A stretch of 64,000 nucleotides of DNA from CBFGRV01 sp965651265 (GTDB lineage Bacteria > Bacteroidota > Rhodothermia > Rhodothermales > VXPQ01): positions 10,140 through 74,139 of the forward strand of contig CBFGRV010000014.1 in assembly GCA_965651265.1 (NCBI GenBank), in the 5' to 3' direction. Below are positions 1 through 8,330 of this stretch, in pieces. A program made the translations under genes and the position numbers. The notes under the pieces are model-generated. The model saw nothing but the letters and a program-made list of their open reading frames with translations, was not told where the DNA came from and searched no databases. The first letter of the stretch is position 1; every line of letters starts with the position of its first letter.

Positions 1-331
1 GGTCGGCTACCGTTTCTATCGCGCGCTGAAGATGTTCGTCGAGCGCGCGCGCGTAGTAGCAGGTGTACTCTTTGCTGGTGAAGGCATTGAGGTAGCCTCC
101 CACCGACTCCATTCGTTGTGCGATATGGTGGGTGCGCCGCTTCTCGGTGCCCTTGAACACCATGTGCTCGATGAAGTGGCTGATGCCTGACTCGGGGTCC
201 GCCTCGTCGCGGCTTCCTGTACCGATCCACACTCCGACGGAGATGGATCGTACGGAGGGGATCGCTTCGCTGACCACCCTGACGCCGTTGCCGAGCGTCG
301 TCTTACGAAAGAGCGGGTACTCCACGGCCAT
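1..331 (-). CDS. Zinc protease, peptidase M16 family (N-terminal 110 residues, cut by window edge)
   Basis: The first 110 residues of a pitrilysin/processing-peptidase type metalloprotease are visible; the rest lies beyond base 1. The zinc-binding inverted motif HxxEH is clear: H52-F-I-E55-H56, followed by the typical FKGTEKR stretch. The opening (residues 10-40: a T-LxNGxRVV strand, then SVxVWIGTGSRDE) is the usual M16 N-terminal strand pair. There is no signal peptide, so a cytoplasmic or processing-peptidase-like role is likely. M16 genes often follow pnp in many bacteria, and here the gene lies 140 bases downstream of pnp on the same strand. The start ATG at 331 is the only one fitting the domain edge. 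Family assignment is firm; substrate is unknown. Confidence 0.9.
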   Translation of the reverse strand, partial: MAVEYPLFRKTTLGNGVRVVSEAIPSVRSISVGVWIGTGSRDEADPESGISHFIEHMVFKGTEKRRTHHIAQRMESVGGYLNAFTSKEYTCYYARALDEHLQRAIETVAD

Positions 332-373
332 AAAGAATGAGAGATAGGTCGACGAATGAACTAAGAAGCTACA

Positions 374-418
374 GGGCCGCGCACCTGAGCCGGTTCAAAC
401 CGGGTCGGGCGGCGGCCC
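374..418 (-). terminator. Possible hairpin between pnp and the M16 protease gene
   Basis: Read on the minus strand, a 7-bp perfect stem GGGCCGC/GCGGCCC (412-418 with 374-380) encloses a smaller CCGGTT/AACCGG helix. It lies about 55 bases after the pnp stop. No run of T follows, so it is not a standard intrinsic terminator; it could stabilise or process the pnp mRNA 3' end. Confidence 0.3.
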
Positions 419-471
419 CGAAACATTCGTAGAGCCGGGATAACGGCGTCTTCTACCGAAGTCGGCTCCGG

Positions 472-2802
472 TTAGCGCCGTCCGCGGCCACCGCTACCGC
501 CGCCGCGGCCATCACGCCCGCGATCCCTTCCACGGCCTCCGCCGGGTCCGCCTCGGCGACCTTCACCGCCACGACGCTCTCCGCGTCGGCCCTCGTCTCG
601 GCGTGGTTCGTCGCGACGCTCGTCGGGCTGGCCGTTCTCCTTCGGCGGAAGGAACGCTTTCCGGCTTAGACGTAGCTTGCCGTCATCGCGTACCTCGATG
701 AGCTCGACCTTCACCTTGTCACCTACCTGAAGGTAATCCTCCACGCGCTCGACGTAGCCGTAGTCCAGCTCCGAGATATGCAGGAGGCCTTCCTTCCCGG
801 GAAGGATCTCCACGATGGCGCCGAAGCTCTGGATGTTCTTGACGGTGCCCTCGTAAGCTTCGCCCACTTCCGGCACGGCCACGATACCGCGAATGATATC
901 CACGGCGGCCAGTGCATCGTTCTGATTCGTGGCCGCAATGGTGATGTACCCTTTGCCCTCGCGTTCCTCGATCTCGATGGAGGTGTTCGTGTCGCGCTGG
1001 ATGCCCTGGATGATCTTGCCTCCCGGGCCGATGACAGCACCGATGAACTCTGCATCGATGGCAATCTGCGTGAGCCGAGGAGCGTACGGTGAGAGCTCCG
1101 GCCTCGGCTCCGAGATCGTCGCGTCCATGATGTCGAGGATGTGATGCCGGGCCCGCCGGGCCTGCTCGAGTGCCGTGCGCATCACGTCGCGCGTGAGGCC
1201 GGCTATTTTGATGTCCATCTGACAGGCCGTGACGCCGTCACGCGTGCCGGTCAGCTTGAAGTCCATGTCGCCGAGATGATCCTCGGTTCCCAGGATGTCG
1301 GTCAGGACGGCCGTACGGTCGCCCTCATGGATCAGTCCCATGGCAATACCAGCGACAGCCTTCCGGATGGGAACGCCTGCATCCATCAGAGCCATCGAGC
1401 CCGAGCATACCGACGCCATCGACGACGATCCGTTGGACTCGAGAACATCCGCATTGATACGAATCGTGTATGGAAATTCTTCGGGCGAAGGCAGCACGAC
1501 CTGCAGCGCCCGCTCGGCCAGCATTCCGTGGCCGATCTCGCGCCGGCTGGCGCCTCGGAGGAACTTGGCCTCGCCCGTCGAGAACGGCGGGAAATTGTAG
1601 TGCAGATAGAAGCGCTTGTCTTCCGTGTCGAAGATTTGGTCCACCGCCTGCACATCTTTACCGGTGCCCAGCGTGACGGAGGCCAGTACCTGGGTTTCGC
1701 CCCGGGTGAAAATGGCCGACCCATGGACGCGCGGCAGGTAGCCGACTTCGGTCCAGATGTCGCGCACTTCGTCGAGCCCGCGGCCATCGATGCGCCGATT
1801 CTCATTGAGGATCATGCTGCGCATTTCCCGCTTCTCGATGGCGCTAACGGCCTCGCGGATCTGCTGCTCGGTGTATCCTTCTTCCGTCACCTCGGCGCGC
1901 GTCAAGCCGATCGCGGGGTTGTCCTCACCCAGCAACTCGGTTACGACGGCCTCTTTGATGTCTCGGATTCCGCCGTAGAAGGTGGACTTTTCGTAGGGCA
2001 GCCGCAGATGCTCCCGAATCCGTCCGGAGAGAAGGCTATCCACCTTTTCGAGAAGTCCCTCCGGTAACGTCGCGGGTTGAAATTCGAAGGGTTCGCGGGC
2101 GCCGGCCTCGGCGACCAGATCGCGCTGCGCGCGGCAGAGGGTCCGAATGGCATCGTGCGCCACGTCGAGTGCCTCGAGGATCTCATCCTCTGACACCTCG
2201 CGCATCTCTCCTTCCACCATCACGATAGCGTCTTCCTTTCCGGCGACGACGAGGTCGATGTCGCTCTCGTGGGTGTCCTGTACCGTCGGGTTGACGACGT
2301 ACTCCCCGTTCACGCGTGCAACCCGGACTTCGGCTATCGGACCATCGAACGGTGCTCCGGCCAGCATCAGGGCCGCGGAAGCGCCCACACCGGCGAGCAC
2401 GTCCGCGTCATACTTGTCATCGGCTGAGATGACGTATGCGATGACCTGGATCTCGTTGAGAAATCCGTCGGGGAAGAGCGGCCGGATGGCGCGATCGATG
2501 AGGCGCGATGAGAGGACCTCTTTGTCGGTCGGGCGTCCCTCGCGCTTAATGAACCCGCCAGGGATTTTCCCACCCGCAGAATACTTCTCGCGGTAATCGA
2601 CGGTGAGCGGAAAAAAGTTTTGGCCTTCGCGGACTTCCGGCGAGATGACGGCCGTGCACAGGACCATAGTATCTCCTTGCCGGACGACGACGGAGCCGTG
2701 GGCCTGTTTGGCCAGTCGGCCGGTTTCGATGGAAAGCACGCTTCCCGGCGCGAATTCGATCTCCTTGGTAACGGCTTTCGGTTGGTTATTCGCTTTTTGC
2801 AT
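472..2802 (-). CDS. pnp: Polyribonucleotide nucleotidyltransferase (PNPase)
   Basis: Phosphorolytic 3'-5' exoribonuclease of the RNA degradation machinery, 776 residues against about 700 in most species. Domain order is complete: first RNase PH core (about 10-230), helical linker, second RNase PH core (about 330-560, with the active-site region EDHLGDMDFKLTGT), KH domain (IGPGGKIIQGIQRDT) and S1 domain (GTVKNIQSFGAIVEILPGKE). The extra length is a C-terminal tail of about 55 residues made almost only of Arg, Gly, Glu and Asp. Such RG-rich tails bind RNA in other proteins, so this one may widen RNA contacts; that is inference. rpsO lies directly upstream, the common rpsO-pnp order. Confidence 0.98.
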   Translation of the reverse strand: MQKANNQPKAVTKEIEFAPGSVLSIETGRLAKQAHGSVVVRQGDTMVLCTAVISPEVREGQNFFPLTVDYREKYSAGGKIPGGFIKREGRPTDKEVLSSRLIDRAIRPLFPDGFLNEIQVIAYVISADDKYDADVLAGVGASAALMLAGAPFDGPIAEVRVARVNGEYVVNPTVQDTHESDIDLVVAGKEDAIVMVEGEMREVSEDEILEALDVAHDAIRTLCRAQRDLVAEAGAREPFEFQPATLPEGLLEKVDSLLSGRIREHLRLPYEKSTFYGGIRDIKEAVVTELLGEDNPAIGLTRAEVTEEGYTEQQIREAVSAIEKREMRSMILNENRRIDGRGLDEVRDIWTEVGYLPRVHGSAIFTRGETQVLASVTLGTGKDVQAVDQIFDTEDKRFYLHYNFPPFSTGEAKFLRGASRREIGHGMLAERALQVVLPSPEEFPYTIRINADVLESNGSSSMASVCSGSMALMDAGVPIRKAVAGIAMGLIHEGDRTAVLTDILGTEDHLGDMDFKLTGTRDGVTACQMDIKIAGLTRDVMRTALEQARRARHHILDIMDATISEPRPELSPYAPRLTQIAIDAEFIGAVIGPGGKIIQGIQRDTNTSIEIEEREGKGYITIAATNQNDALAAVDIIRGIVAVPEVGEAYEGTVKNIQSFGAIVEILPGKEGLLHISELDYGYVERVEDYLQVGDKVKVELIEVRDDGKLRLSRKAFLPPKENGQPDERRDEPRRDEGRRGERRGGEGRRGGPGGGRGRDRGRDGRGGGSGGRGRR

Positions 2803-2897
2803 CTTGTCTTTCAGTCTCCAAAATCTACTCTAGTGCGTCTTCCTCCACTCCATCAGCTCGGCCGTTCTGCTTGCGATAGCTAGGCCGTAACGCACGA

Positions 2898-2926
2898 CGG
2901 CATCCCCCTTCGTTGAGAGGATGCCG
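2898..2926 (-). other. rpsO-pnp intergenic hairpin
   Basis: An 8-bp perfect stem CGGCATCC/GGATGCCG (2898-2905 with 2919-2926) with a 13-base loop starts 16 bases after the rpsO stop. On the minus strand it is followed by no T-run, so readthrough into pnp is expected. In E. coli the same gap holds a hairpin cleaved by RNase III to start PNPase autoregulation; a similar role is possible here. Confidence 0.5.
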
Positions 2927-2941
2927 CTTGCAGCTCAACTC

Positions 2942-3208
2942 CTACTTCCTGATCCCAAGTTCCTTGATGACCGAGCGGTAGCGCTCGATGTCCCTTTCCA
3001 TCAGATAATTCAGAAGTCGTCTCCGTTTGCCGACGAGTTTGAGGAGACCGCGCCGCGTGGAATGATCCTTGGGATGGCGCTGAAGGTGTTCGGTGAGTTC
3101 GTTGATTCGAACCGTAAAAATTGCGATTTGAACTTCAGGCGCGCCGGTGTCGGTGGCCGTCTTTCCGTATTTCTCTACGAGCTCTTTTTTCTCTTCGGTC
3201 GAGATCAT
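2942..3208 (-). CDS. rpsO: 30S ribosomal protein uS15
   Basis: Primary 16S rRNA-binding protein of the 30S platform, 88 residues, the normal length for the family. Diagnostic segments are present: TGAPEVQIAIFTVRINELTEHL (split helix region), the HPKDHSTRRGLLKLVGKRRRLLNYL core that grips the rRNA three-way junction, and the ending YRSVIKELGIRK. A GAGG ribosome-binding site lies six to nine bases before the ATG. The gene sits between ribF and pnp on the same strand, separated from ribF by 153 bases. Confidence 0.98.
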   Translation of the reverse strand: MISTEEKKELVEKYGKTATDTGAPEVQIAIFTVRINELTEHLQRHPKDHSTRRGLLKLVGKRRRLLNYLMERDIERYRSVIKELGIRK

Positions 3209-3361
3209 GTGATCCTCTTTAGATTATACCATCGTAAAGAAGAACGTGGGGTATCTCAGGTCAAGCGTTTCAGGGTCCCTGTTCTTTCATTTCGATGCCG
3301 GCAGCGCAGAAGTCGCACCACCCCTGAGATCTGAAATGTAATACCTGGAAACGTTGCCGAC

Positions 3362-4312
3362 CTACACGGGCCGGCTAAGCAGGTCCATACAACGCGCCCG
3401 ATCTTTCGAAAGTTGCTCCACTAGCTCCTCTATCGAATCGAATTTTCGCTCGTCGCGCATTCGTTCGGCGAATTCTACGCGAAGTTCCCTCCCGTAAAGG
3501 TCGCCGCTGAAATCTAGTAGATGTACCTCCAGACTCAGATCGCGCTTTCCGAACGTGGGCCGGTAGCCAATGTTCATCATACCCGGGTGCAATGATTCTT
3601 CTCCGTCGCGCTCGCTCTGCAGAAGGGCCACTTGAACGGCATACACGCCGACGGCCGGAATCACCTTACGCGGATGGTCGATCTGCAGATTTGCCGTCGG
3701 GAAGCCAATTTGGGCTCCGCGTCCATCGCCTTTGATGACCGTGCCGCGCAAGCTATAGCGCCGGCCGAGAAGCTGTGCCGCTTCGGACACTTGCCCTCTT
3801 CCGATCATCTCTCGAATCTGGGTCGACGAAACCACATGCTGCTCCACCACCTGTGGTGGGATGACGTCGACCGAAAATCCGTACCTGCTCCCGAGTGCCT
3901 CGAGCAGTTCCGCATCGCCGCGCCGGTCATGCCCGAATGCGTGATCGTATCCAATCACCACCTCCTGGATGCCGATCCTCTCCACGAGTACTTGCTCGAC
4001 GAACTCCTCGGCTGCCAGGCGCGAGAATTCGAGCGTGAATGGGATGATGATGAACCGATCCACGCCGAGGGCCTCGAGCGCATCCGCCCGCTCATCGATC
4101 GTCGTCAGCAGCGGCACCTCCTCCCCATGCACGATCTCGCGCGGGTGTGGGCTGAACGTCACCACGACGCTGGTGCCGTTCTGATTGTTCGCGCGATTGA
4201 CGAGGTAGCGAATGATGGCCTGATGTCCAACATGTACGCCGTCGAACGTGCCGACCGTTACCACGGACGTGGCATCGTACTTGATCTGATCGAGTCCGAA
4301 TTCGCGCTTCAA
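3362..4312 (-). CDS. ribF: Bifunctional riboflavin kinase / FAD synthetase
   Basis: Makes FMN from riboflavin and then FAD from FMN. The 316-residue protein has the N-terminal nucleotidyltransferase domain with the GTFDGVHVGH signature at 21-30 (GxFDGxHxGH) and the SSTQIREMIGRG loop near 170, then the C-terminal riboflavin kinase barrel beginning at YSLRGTVIKGDGRGAQIGFPTANL (about 187-210). Its start overlaps the truB stop by four bases (ATGA), so the two are translationally coupled. The truB-ribF pair is widely conserved. Confidence 0.97.
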   Translation of the reverse strand: MKREFGLDQIKYDATSVVTVGTFDGVHVGHQAIIRYLVNRANNQNGTSVVVTFSPHPREIVHGEEVPLLTTIDERADALEALGVDRFIIIPFTLEFSRLAAEEFVEQVLVERIGIQEVVIGYDHAFGHDRRGDAELLEALGSRYGFSVDVIPPQVVEQHVVSSTQIREMIGRGQVSEAAQLLGRRYSLRGTVIKGDGRGAQIGFPTANLQIDHPRKVIPAVGVYAVQVALLQSERDGEESLHPGMMNIGYRPTFGKRDLSLEVHLLDFSGDLYGRELRVEFAERMRDERKFDSIEELVEQLSKDRARCMDLLSRPV

Positions 4313-5031
4313 ACGAGTGCTTCCCTTAACTGATCTATGGTCCAGGCGTCATCGACGCTGTAGTCCCCGATGGCCGTTCTTCGCAGCGCCACGAGATGAG
4401 CACCCACGCCGAGCACCTGACCAAACTCATGAGCCAAACTGCGAATGTACGTCCCTTTCGAGCATCGTACCACAAACGAAACATCCGGGCCTTCCCGTGA
4501 TGTGAGCTCGAAGTGGCTGATCTCGACCTCTCGAAAGGGAGGGTTGACCTCCTCTCCCCGCCTCGCCTTGCGGTAAAGGCGCTCGCCGCCCACTCTCACG
4601 GCGGAATAGGAAGGAGTTTGTTGGCGAATCGTTCCGAGGAAGGAGCGTCTGGCCGTATCGAGGTCTGCGTCGCTCAGATGCGAGATGTCACGGCGCTCCA
4701 CCACGTCCGACTCCGCGTCATAGGTTGGAGTCGTCTCACCCAGGCGTAGCGTGCCCGTGTATTCCTTGGGCAGCTGCATGAATCGCTGCATGAGCTTCGT
4801 GGCCTGCCCGACAAGCACGATGAGCAGACCCGTGGCCATCGGATCGAGCGTGCCTGCGTGGCCGACCTTGCGCACTCCGAGCAGCCGTCTCAACTTCCGG
4901 ATGACGTCGAATGAGGTCCAACCCTTAGGCTTGTCGATCGGCAGCACGGCTCGCTCAAAGCTTGTCGGCAGATCGGGTCGTGCGAAATAGACCTCCGACA
5001 GCGGTAAATCCCGGATGGAGGTCTGCGCCAT
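4309..5031 (-). CDS. truB: tRNA pseudouridine-55 synthase
   Basis: Isomerises U55 in the T-loop of tRNAs. The 240-residue protein is the short form lacking a C-terminal PUA domain. The catalytic Asp is D63 in HAGTLDPMATGLL, preceded by the family opening VLPIDKPKGWTSFDV (30-43). The later motifs YTGTLRLG, TPTYDAE and KGTYIRSLAHEFG are all present. Its ATG shares its A with the rbfA stop (TGATG), a classic coupled junction, and its own stop overlaps ribF. Confidence 0.97.
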   Translation of the reverse strand: MAQTSIRDLPLSEVYFARPDLPTSFERAVLPIDKPKGWTSFDVIRKLRRLLGVRKVGHAGTLDPMATGLLIVLVGQATKLMQRFMQLPKEYTGTLRLGETTPTYDAESDVVERRDISHLSDADLDTARRSFLGTIRQQTPSYSAVRVGGERLYRKARRGEEVNPPFREVEISHFELTSREGPDVSFVVRCSKGTYIRSLAHEFGQVLGVGAHLVALRRTAIGDYSVDDAWTIDQLREALV

Positions 5032-5405
5032 CAGCCGTCCGTCTGTCGTCTTTCGCGTTCGGCTCGGATGCGATCGAACAGCTCGTCCATGCGACGAGCC
5101 TCGTGGATGGATTCATCCTGAAAGAATTTGATTTCCGGGATGCTTCTCACCTGGTGGCGGATCCGATCGGCGAGGGCCGCGCGAATCTGGGGAGTGAGCT
5201 CGACCAGATGCCGAAACGCGCTCTGCCGCTGCGCAAGTTGCTGTCCGTATACACTGATGTTCACGTACGCAATACCAAGATCCTTCGTCACGCGCACGCT
5301 CGTCACCGTGAACATGGCCGGAAGCTGTTCGGCGAACTCGGTTTGCAGGATGTCGGCGATCTCACGCTGAAGAAGCTTGGCGATACGCTCAGTCCGGATA
5401 CTCAT
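5031..5405 (-). CDS. rbfA: 30S ribosome-binding factor A
   Basis: Late 30S maturation factor that helps the 5' end of 16S rRNA fold, 124 residues with the KH-like RbfA fold: the opening RTERIAKLLQREIADILQTEF, then FTVTSVRVTKDLGIAYVNISVYG and the helix-turn-helix RHQVRSIPEIKFFQDES. It follows infB by 75 bases and abuts truB, the usual infB-rbfA-truB order, and is presumably in one transcript with them. Confidence 0.96.
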   Translation of the reverse strand: MSIRTERIAKLLQREIADILQTEFAEQLPAMFTVTSVRVTKDLGIAYVNISVYGQQLAQRQSAFRHLVELTPQIRAALADRIRHQVRSIPEIKFFQDESIHEARRMDELFDRIRAERERRQTDG

Positions 5406-5480
5406 TTTGAGTGCAAGTAGAGAGTGGAAAGGGCGTGTCGAGGCCAGAGGCAGGCGTAAGCGGCCGGACCGCGACGGGCG

Positions 5481-8237
5481 CTAGACTTCCAGCGTACGCC
5501 GTTCTTCGACCACTTCATAGCATTCGAGGTGGTCGCCGACTTTGATGTCGTTGAATCCTTCGACGGAGATCCCGCACTCGTATCCATTCTGGACCTCTCG
5601 AACATCGTCCTTGAAGCGCTTGAGAGAGCTGATCTCGCCGTCATAGATGACCACGCCGTCGCGAATGACCCGGAGCCTGTCATTTCGCCGTATGCGACCT
5701 TCGATGACATAGCATCCTGCCACGGTGCCTGCGCGCGGTACTTTGAATATCTCGCGGACCTCGGCCGTGCCGACCGTCACCTCCTTTTGCTCCGGCGACA
5801 GGAGGCCTTCCAGCGCATCGCGCACGTCTTCGATGGCGTCATAGATGACGGAATACGTCCGGATGTCGATCTCCTCGCGCTCGGCCAGTTGGCGTGCGCC
5901 GACGGCCGGTCGAACCTGGAATCCGATGATGACGGCATCGGACGCCGAAGCGAGCATGACGTCGCTTTCGGTGATGGCGCCAACACCGCTGTGAATGATG
6001 TTCAACGCCACCTCGTCCGTGCTGAGCTTGAGCAAGGCATCGGAGAGTGCCTCTACCGAGCCACCCACATCCGCCTTGATGACGAGCTTCAGCTCCTGGA
6101 AATCGCCAAGCGCAAGCCGGCGGCCGATTTCGTCGAGCGTGATGTGTTTCTTCTGGCGAAGCGACTGCTCGCGATGGATCTGTTGTCGTCGTTGGGCGAT
6201 GTCGCGTACCTGCTTTTCATCGTCCAGTACGACGAACTGGTCGCCGGCTTCGGGAGCGCCGTCGAAGCCCAGAACCAGCGCGGGCTGCGAGGGCCCCGCT
6301 ACATCCAGACGATTATCGCGCTCATCGAACATCGCACGGACGCGGCCGCTGTGGATGCCGGCAACGAACGAATCGCCGACATGAAGCGTGCCGTTCTGCA
6401 CGAGAACGGTCGCCACGATGCCCCGGCCCTTTTCGAGGCGCGACTCGATCACCACGCCGTCTGCGTTTCGGTCCGGATTCGCCCGGAGCTCCAGCAACTC
6501 GGCCTCGAGCAGAATGCGGTCGAGCAGGTCATCCACACCTTCCCCCGTATGCGCCGACACGAGGGCGCACTGTACTTTCCCACCATACTGCTCGACGAGG
6601 ACATTGTGCTCGGAGAGCTGCTGCATCACACGCTGAGGGTTGGCCTCCGGCTTGTCCATCTTGTTGATGGCAACGACGATCGGCACCTCGGCGGCCTTGG
6701 CGTGATTGATGGCCTCGATCGTCTGCGGCATCACCGAATCGTCGGCGGCAACGACAAGCACAACGATGTCGGTGACCTGCGCCCCACGCGCACGCATGGC
6801 CGTAAAGGCCTCGTGGCCGGGCGTATCCAGAAACGTTATGGACTTGCCGTCACCGACATCCACCTTATGTGCACCGATGTGCTGCGTGATGCCGCCGGCC
6901 TCCCCCGCCACCACGTTCGCGCTTCGGATGTAGTCGAGCAGAGACGTTTTCCCGTGGTCGACATGGCCCATCACCGTCACGATGGGGGCGCGTGGCTTCA
7001 AATCTTCCGGTCGATCCTCCTCGAGGACGATATCCGTGGCACCGATTTCCGTGATGAACTCAACGTCCATCCCGTACTCATCTGCGACGAAAGAAATCGT
7101 GTCGGCGTCGAGACGCTGGTTGATAGAGACCATCATCCCCGATTCGAAGAGCATCTGGATGATCTCATTGACCGGCACGTTCATCAGGTTGGCCAGTTCG
7201 CCGGTAGACACAAACTCCGTCACCCGCAGAACGCTTTCCTGCTCGCGTGCCTCTTCCATCTCCAGTTCTCGAGCTTCGGCATGGCGTTCTCGCCGGCGGC
7301 GCCGCCGGTGCTGGCGGGCTCGGCTGGCACCCATCTCGAGCTCCCGGAGGGTCTTTTGGAGGGTCTGCTCGACATCCTCTTCGTCGACTCCTCGGCCTCT
7401 CTTCCGCTTCTTTCGCTTACGATCGAGAGCGGTATCCTCTTCGGCGATGGTTACCTTACCCTCATCGGTGGAGGCCGCCTTTCTCTTGCGCTTACGCTTG
7501 CGCTTGCGTTTTCTCGGCGACTCGTCCTCGACTTCCGATAAGTCCAGCTTCCCGAGCACCTTGGTGCCTGCAAGCTGATAGCGCTTTGCCGACAGGACCT
7601 CGTCCTCTTCGGGCGCCTCAGCCGGGCTCTCGGTTTCTTCCTGCGATTCGTCGACGACGGCGTCGGCCGTCTCCTCGACAGCCTCCGCCACCGGAACGTC
7701 CTCGACTTCGACGGCTTCCTCTTCCGCAGGGGTCGCCTGCTCCTTGCCATTCTGGCCGACAGTCACGACGGCTTCCTCCTCGGAGGGGACCTCGTCGATT
7801 TGTTGGCCATCGGAGGGCGCGACATCTGCCTCCTCCTCGGAGACCGAAACCTCTTCCTCGGCTTCGGCTACAGGAATTTCGGCCGGAGCTTCGACGGGCG
7901 TGGACTCGGGCGCTTCGGATTCGGGTTCGGGTTCTGCCTCCGGCTCGTCCTCATCCTCCCGAAGTGTGACCCTGTCCGGCTCGTCCGTTTCGCTCAGCTG
8001 GTCCGCCTGCCGCGCTGCCCTCTTTTTCTTGACGCGCGTGGCTACTTCCTTATCGGCCGCATAAGCTCGAAGGAGCTCATTGTAGGCCTCCTCGTCGACC
8101 ACGGACGCATTGATTCCAGTGCCCGAGAGCGCATCGGCGTAGCCTTCCGCCTCAAGATGCTGCACGAGCGTGTCCACGGAGACATTCAGCTCGCGCGAGA
8201 TCTTGAAAAGCCGAACCTTCTTAAACTTCTTCGCCAT
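5481..8237 (-). CDS. infB: Translation initiation factor IF-2
   Basis: GTPase that places initiator tRNA on the 30S subunit and promotes 50S joining. 918 residues. An IF2_N helical module opens the protein (KKVRLFKISRELNVSVDTLVQHLEAEG). Residues about 70-330 are a low-complexity linker, first strongly acidic (Glu/Ala/Val), then basic with an alternating Arg-Lys run near 240-254. The G domain begins near 415: G1 GHVDHGKT (about 424-431), G2 GGITQHIGA, G3 DTPGHEAF, G4 NKMD, G5 SAHTGEG. EF-Tu-like domain II, IF-2 domain 3 and C2 domain, which binds fMet-tRNA, complete it. The order rimP-nusA-infB-rbfA is conserved. Confidence 0.98.
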   Translation of the reverse strand: MAKKFKKVRLFKISRELNVSVDTLVQHLEAEGYADALSGTGINASVVDEEAYNELLRAYAADKEVATRVKKKRAARQADQLSETDEPDRVTLREDEDEPEAEPEPESEAPESTPVEAPAEIPVAEAEEEVSVSEEEADVAPSDGQQIDEVPSEEEAVVTVGQNGKEQATPAEEEAVEVEDVPVAEAVEETADAVVDESQEETESPAEAPEEDEVLSAKRYQLAGTKVLGKLDLSEVEDESPRKRKRKRKRKRKAASTDEGKVTIAEEDTALDRKRKKRKRGRGVDEEDVEQTLQKTLRELEMGASRARQHRRRRRRERHAEARELEMEEAREQESVLRVTEFVSTGELANLMNVPVNEIIQMLFESGMMVSINQRLDADTISFVADEYGMDVEFITEIGATDIVLEEDRPEDLKPRAPIVTVMGHVDHGKTSLLDYIRSANVVAGEAGGITQHIGAHKVDVGDGKSITFLDTPGHEAFTAMRARGAQVTDIVVLVVAADDSVMPQTIEAINHAKAAEVPIVVAINKMDKPEANPQRVMQQLSEHNVLVEQYGGKVQCALVSAHTGEGVDDLLDRILLEAELLELRANPDRNADGVVIESRLEKGRGIVATVLVQNGTLHVGDSFVAGIHSGRVRAMFDERDNRLDVAGPSQPALVLGFDGAPEAGDQFVVLDDEKQVRDIAQRRQQIHREQSLRQKKHITLDEIGRRLALGDFQELKLVIKADVGGSVEALSDALLKLSTDEVALNIIHSGVGAITESDVMLASASDAVIIGFQVRPAVGARQLAEREEIDIRTYSVIYDAIEDVRDALEGLLSPEQKEVTVGTAEVREIFKVPRAGTVAGCYVIEGRIRRNDRLRVIRDGVVIYDGEISSLKRFKDDVREVQNGYECGISVEGFNDIKVGDHLECYEVVEERRTLEV

Positions 8238-8330
8238 AAAGAAAATATATCAATACTCGAGCACTGTGCCGCTCCTTTCGGTGCGGCGCGCATCGGCGGC
8301 CGATGGGAAAACAAGACTTACGGCCGCCAC

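Noticed and set aside
3217..3230. TATAAT-like box (minus strand, 3223-3228) just before rpsO
   Set aside because: It lies about 15 bases from the start codon and would place the transcription start inside or after the ribosome-binding site; no -35 partner at proper spacing.
5529..7541. 670-codon open frame antisense to infB
   Set aside because: It mirrors the low-complexity and G-domain codons of a certain gene on the other strand; its translation has no domain character and arises from high GC with few stops on the complementary frame.
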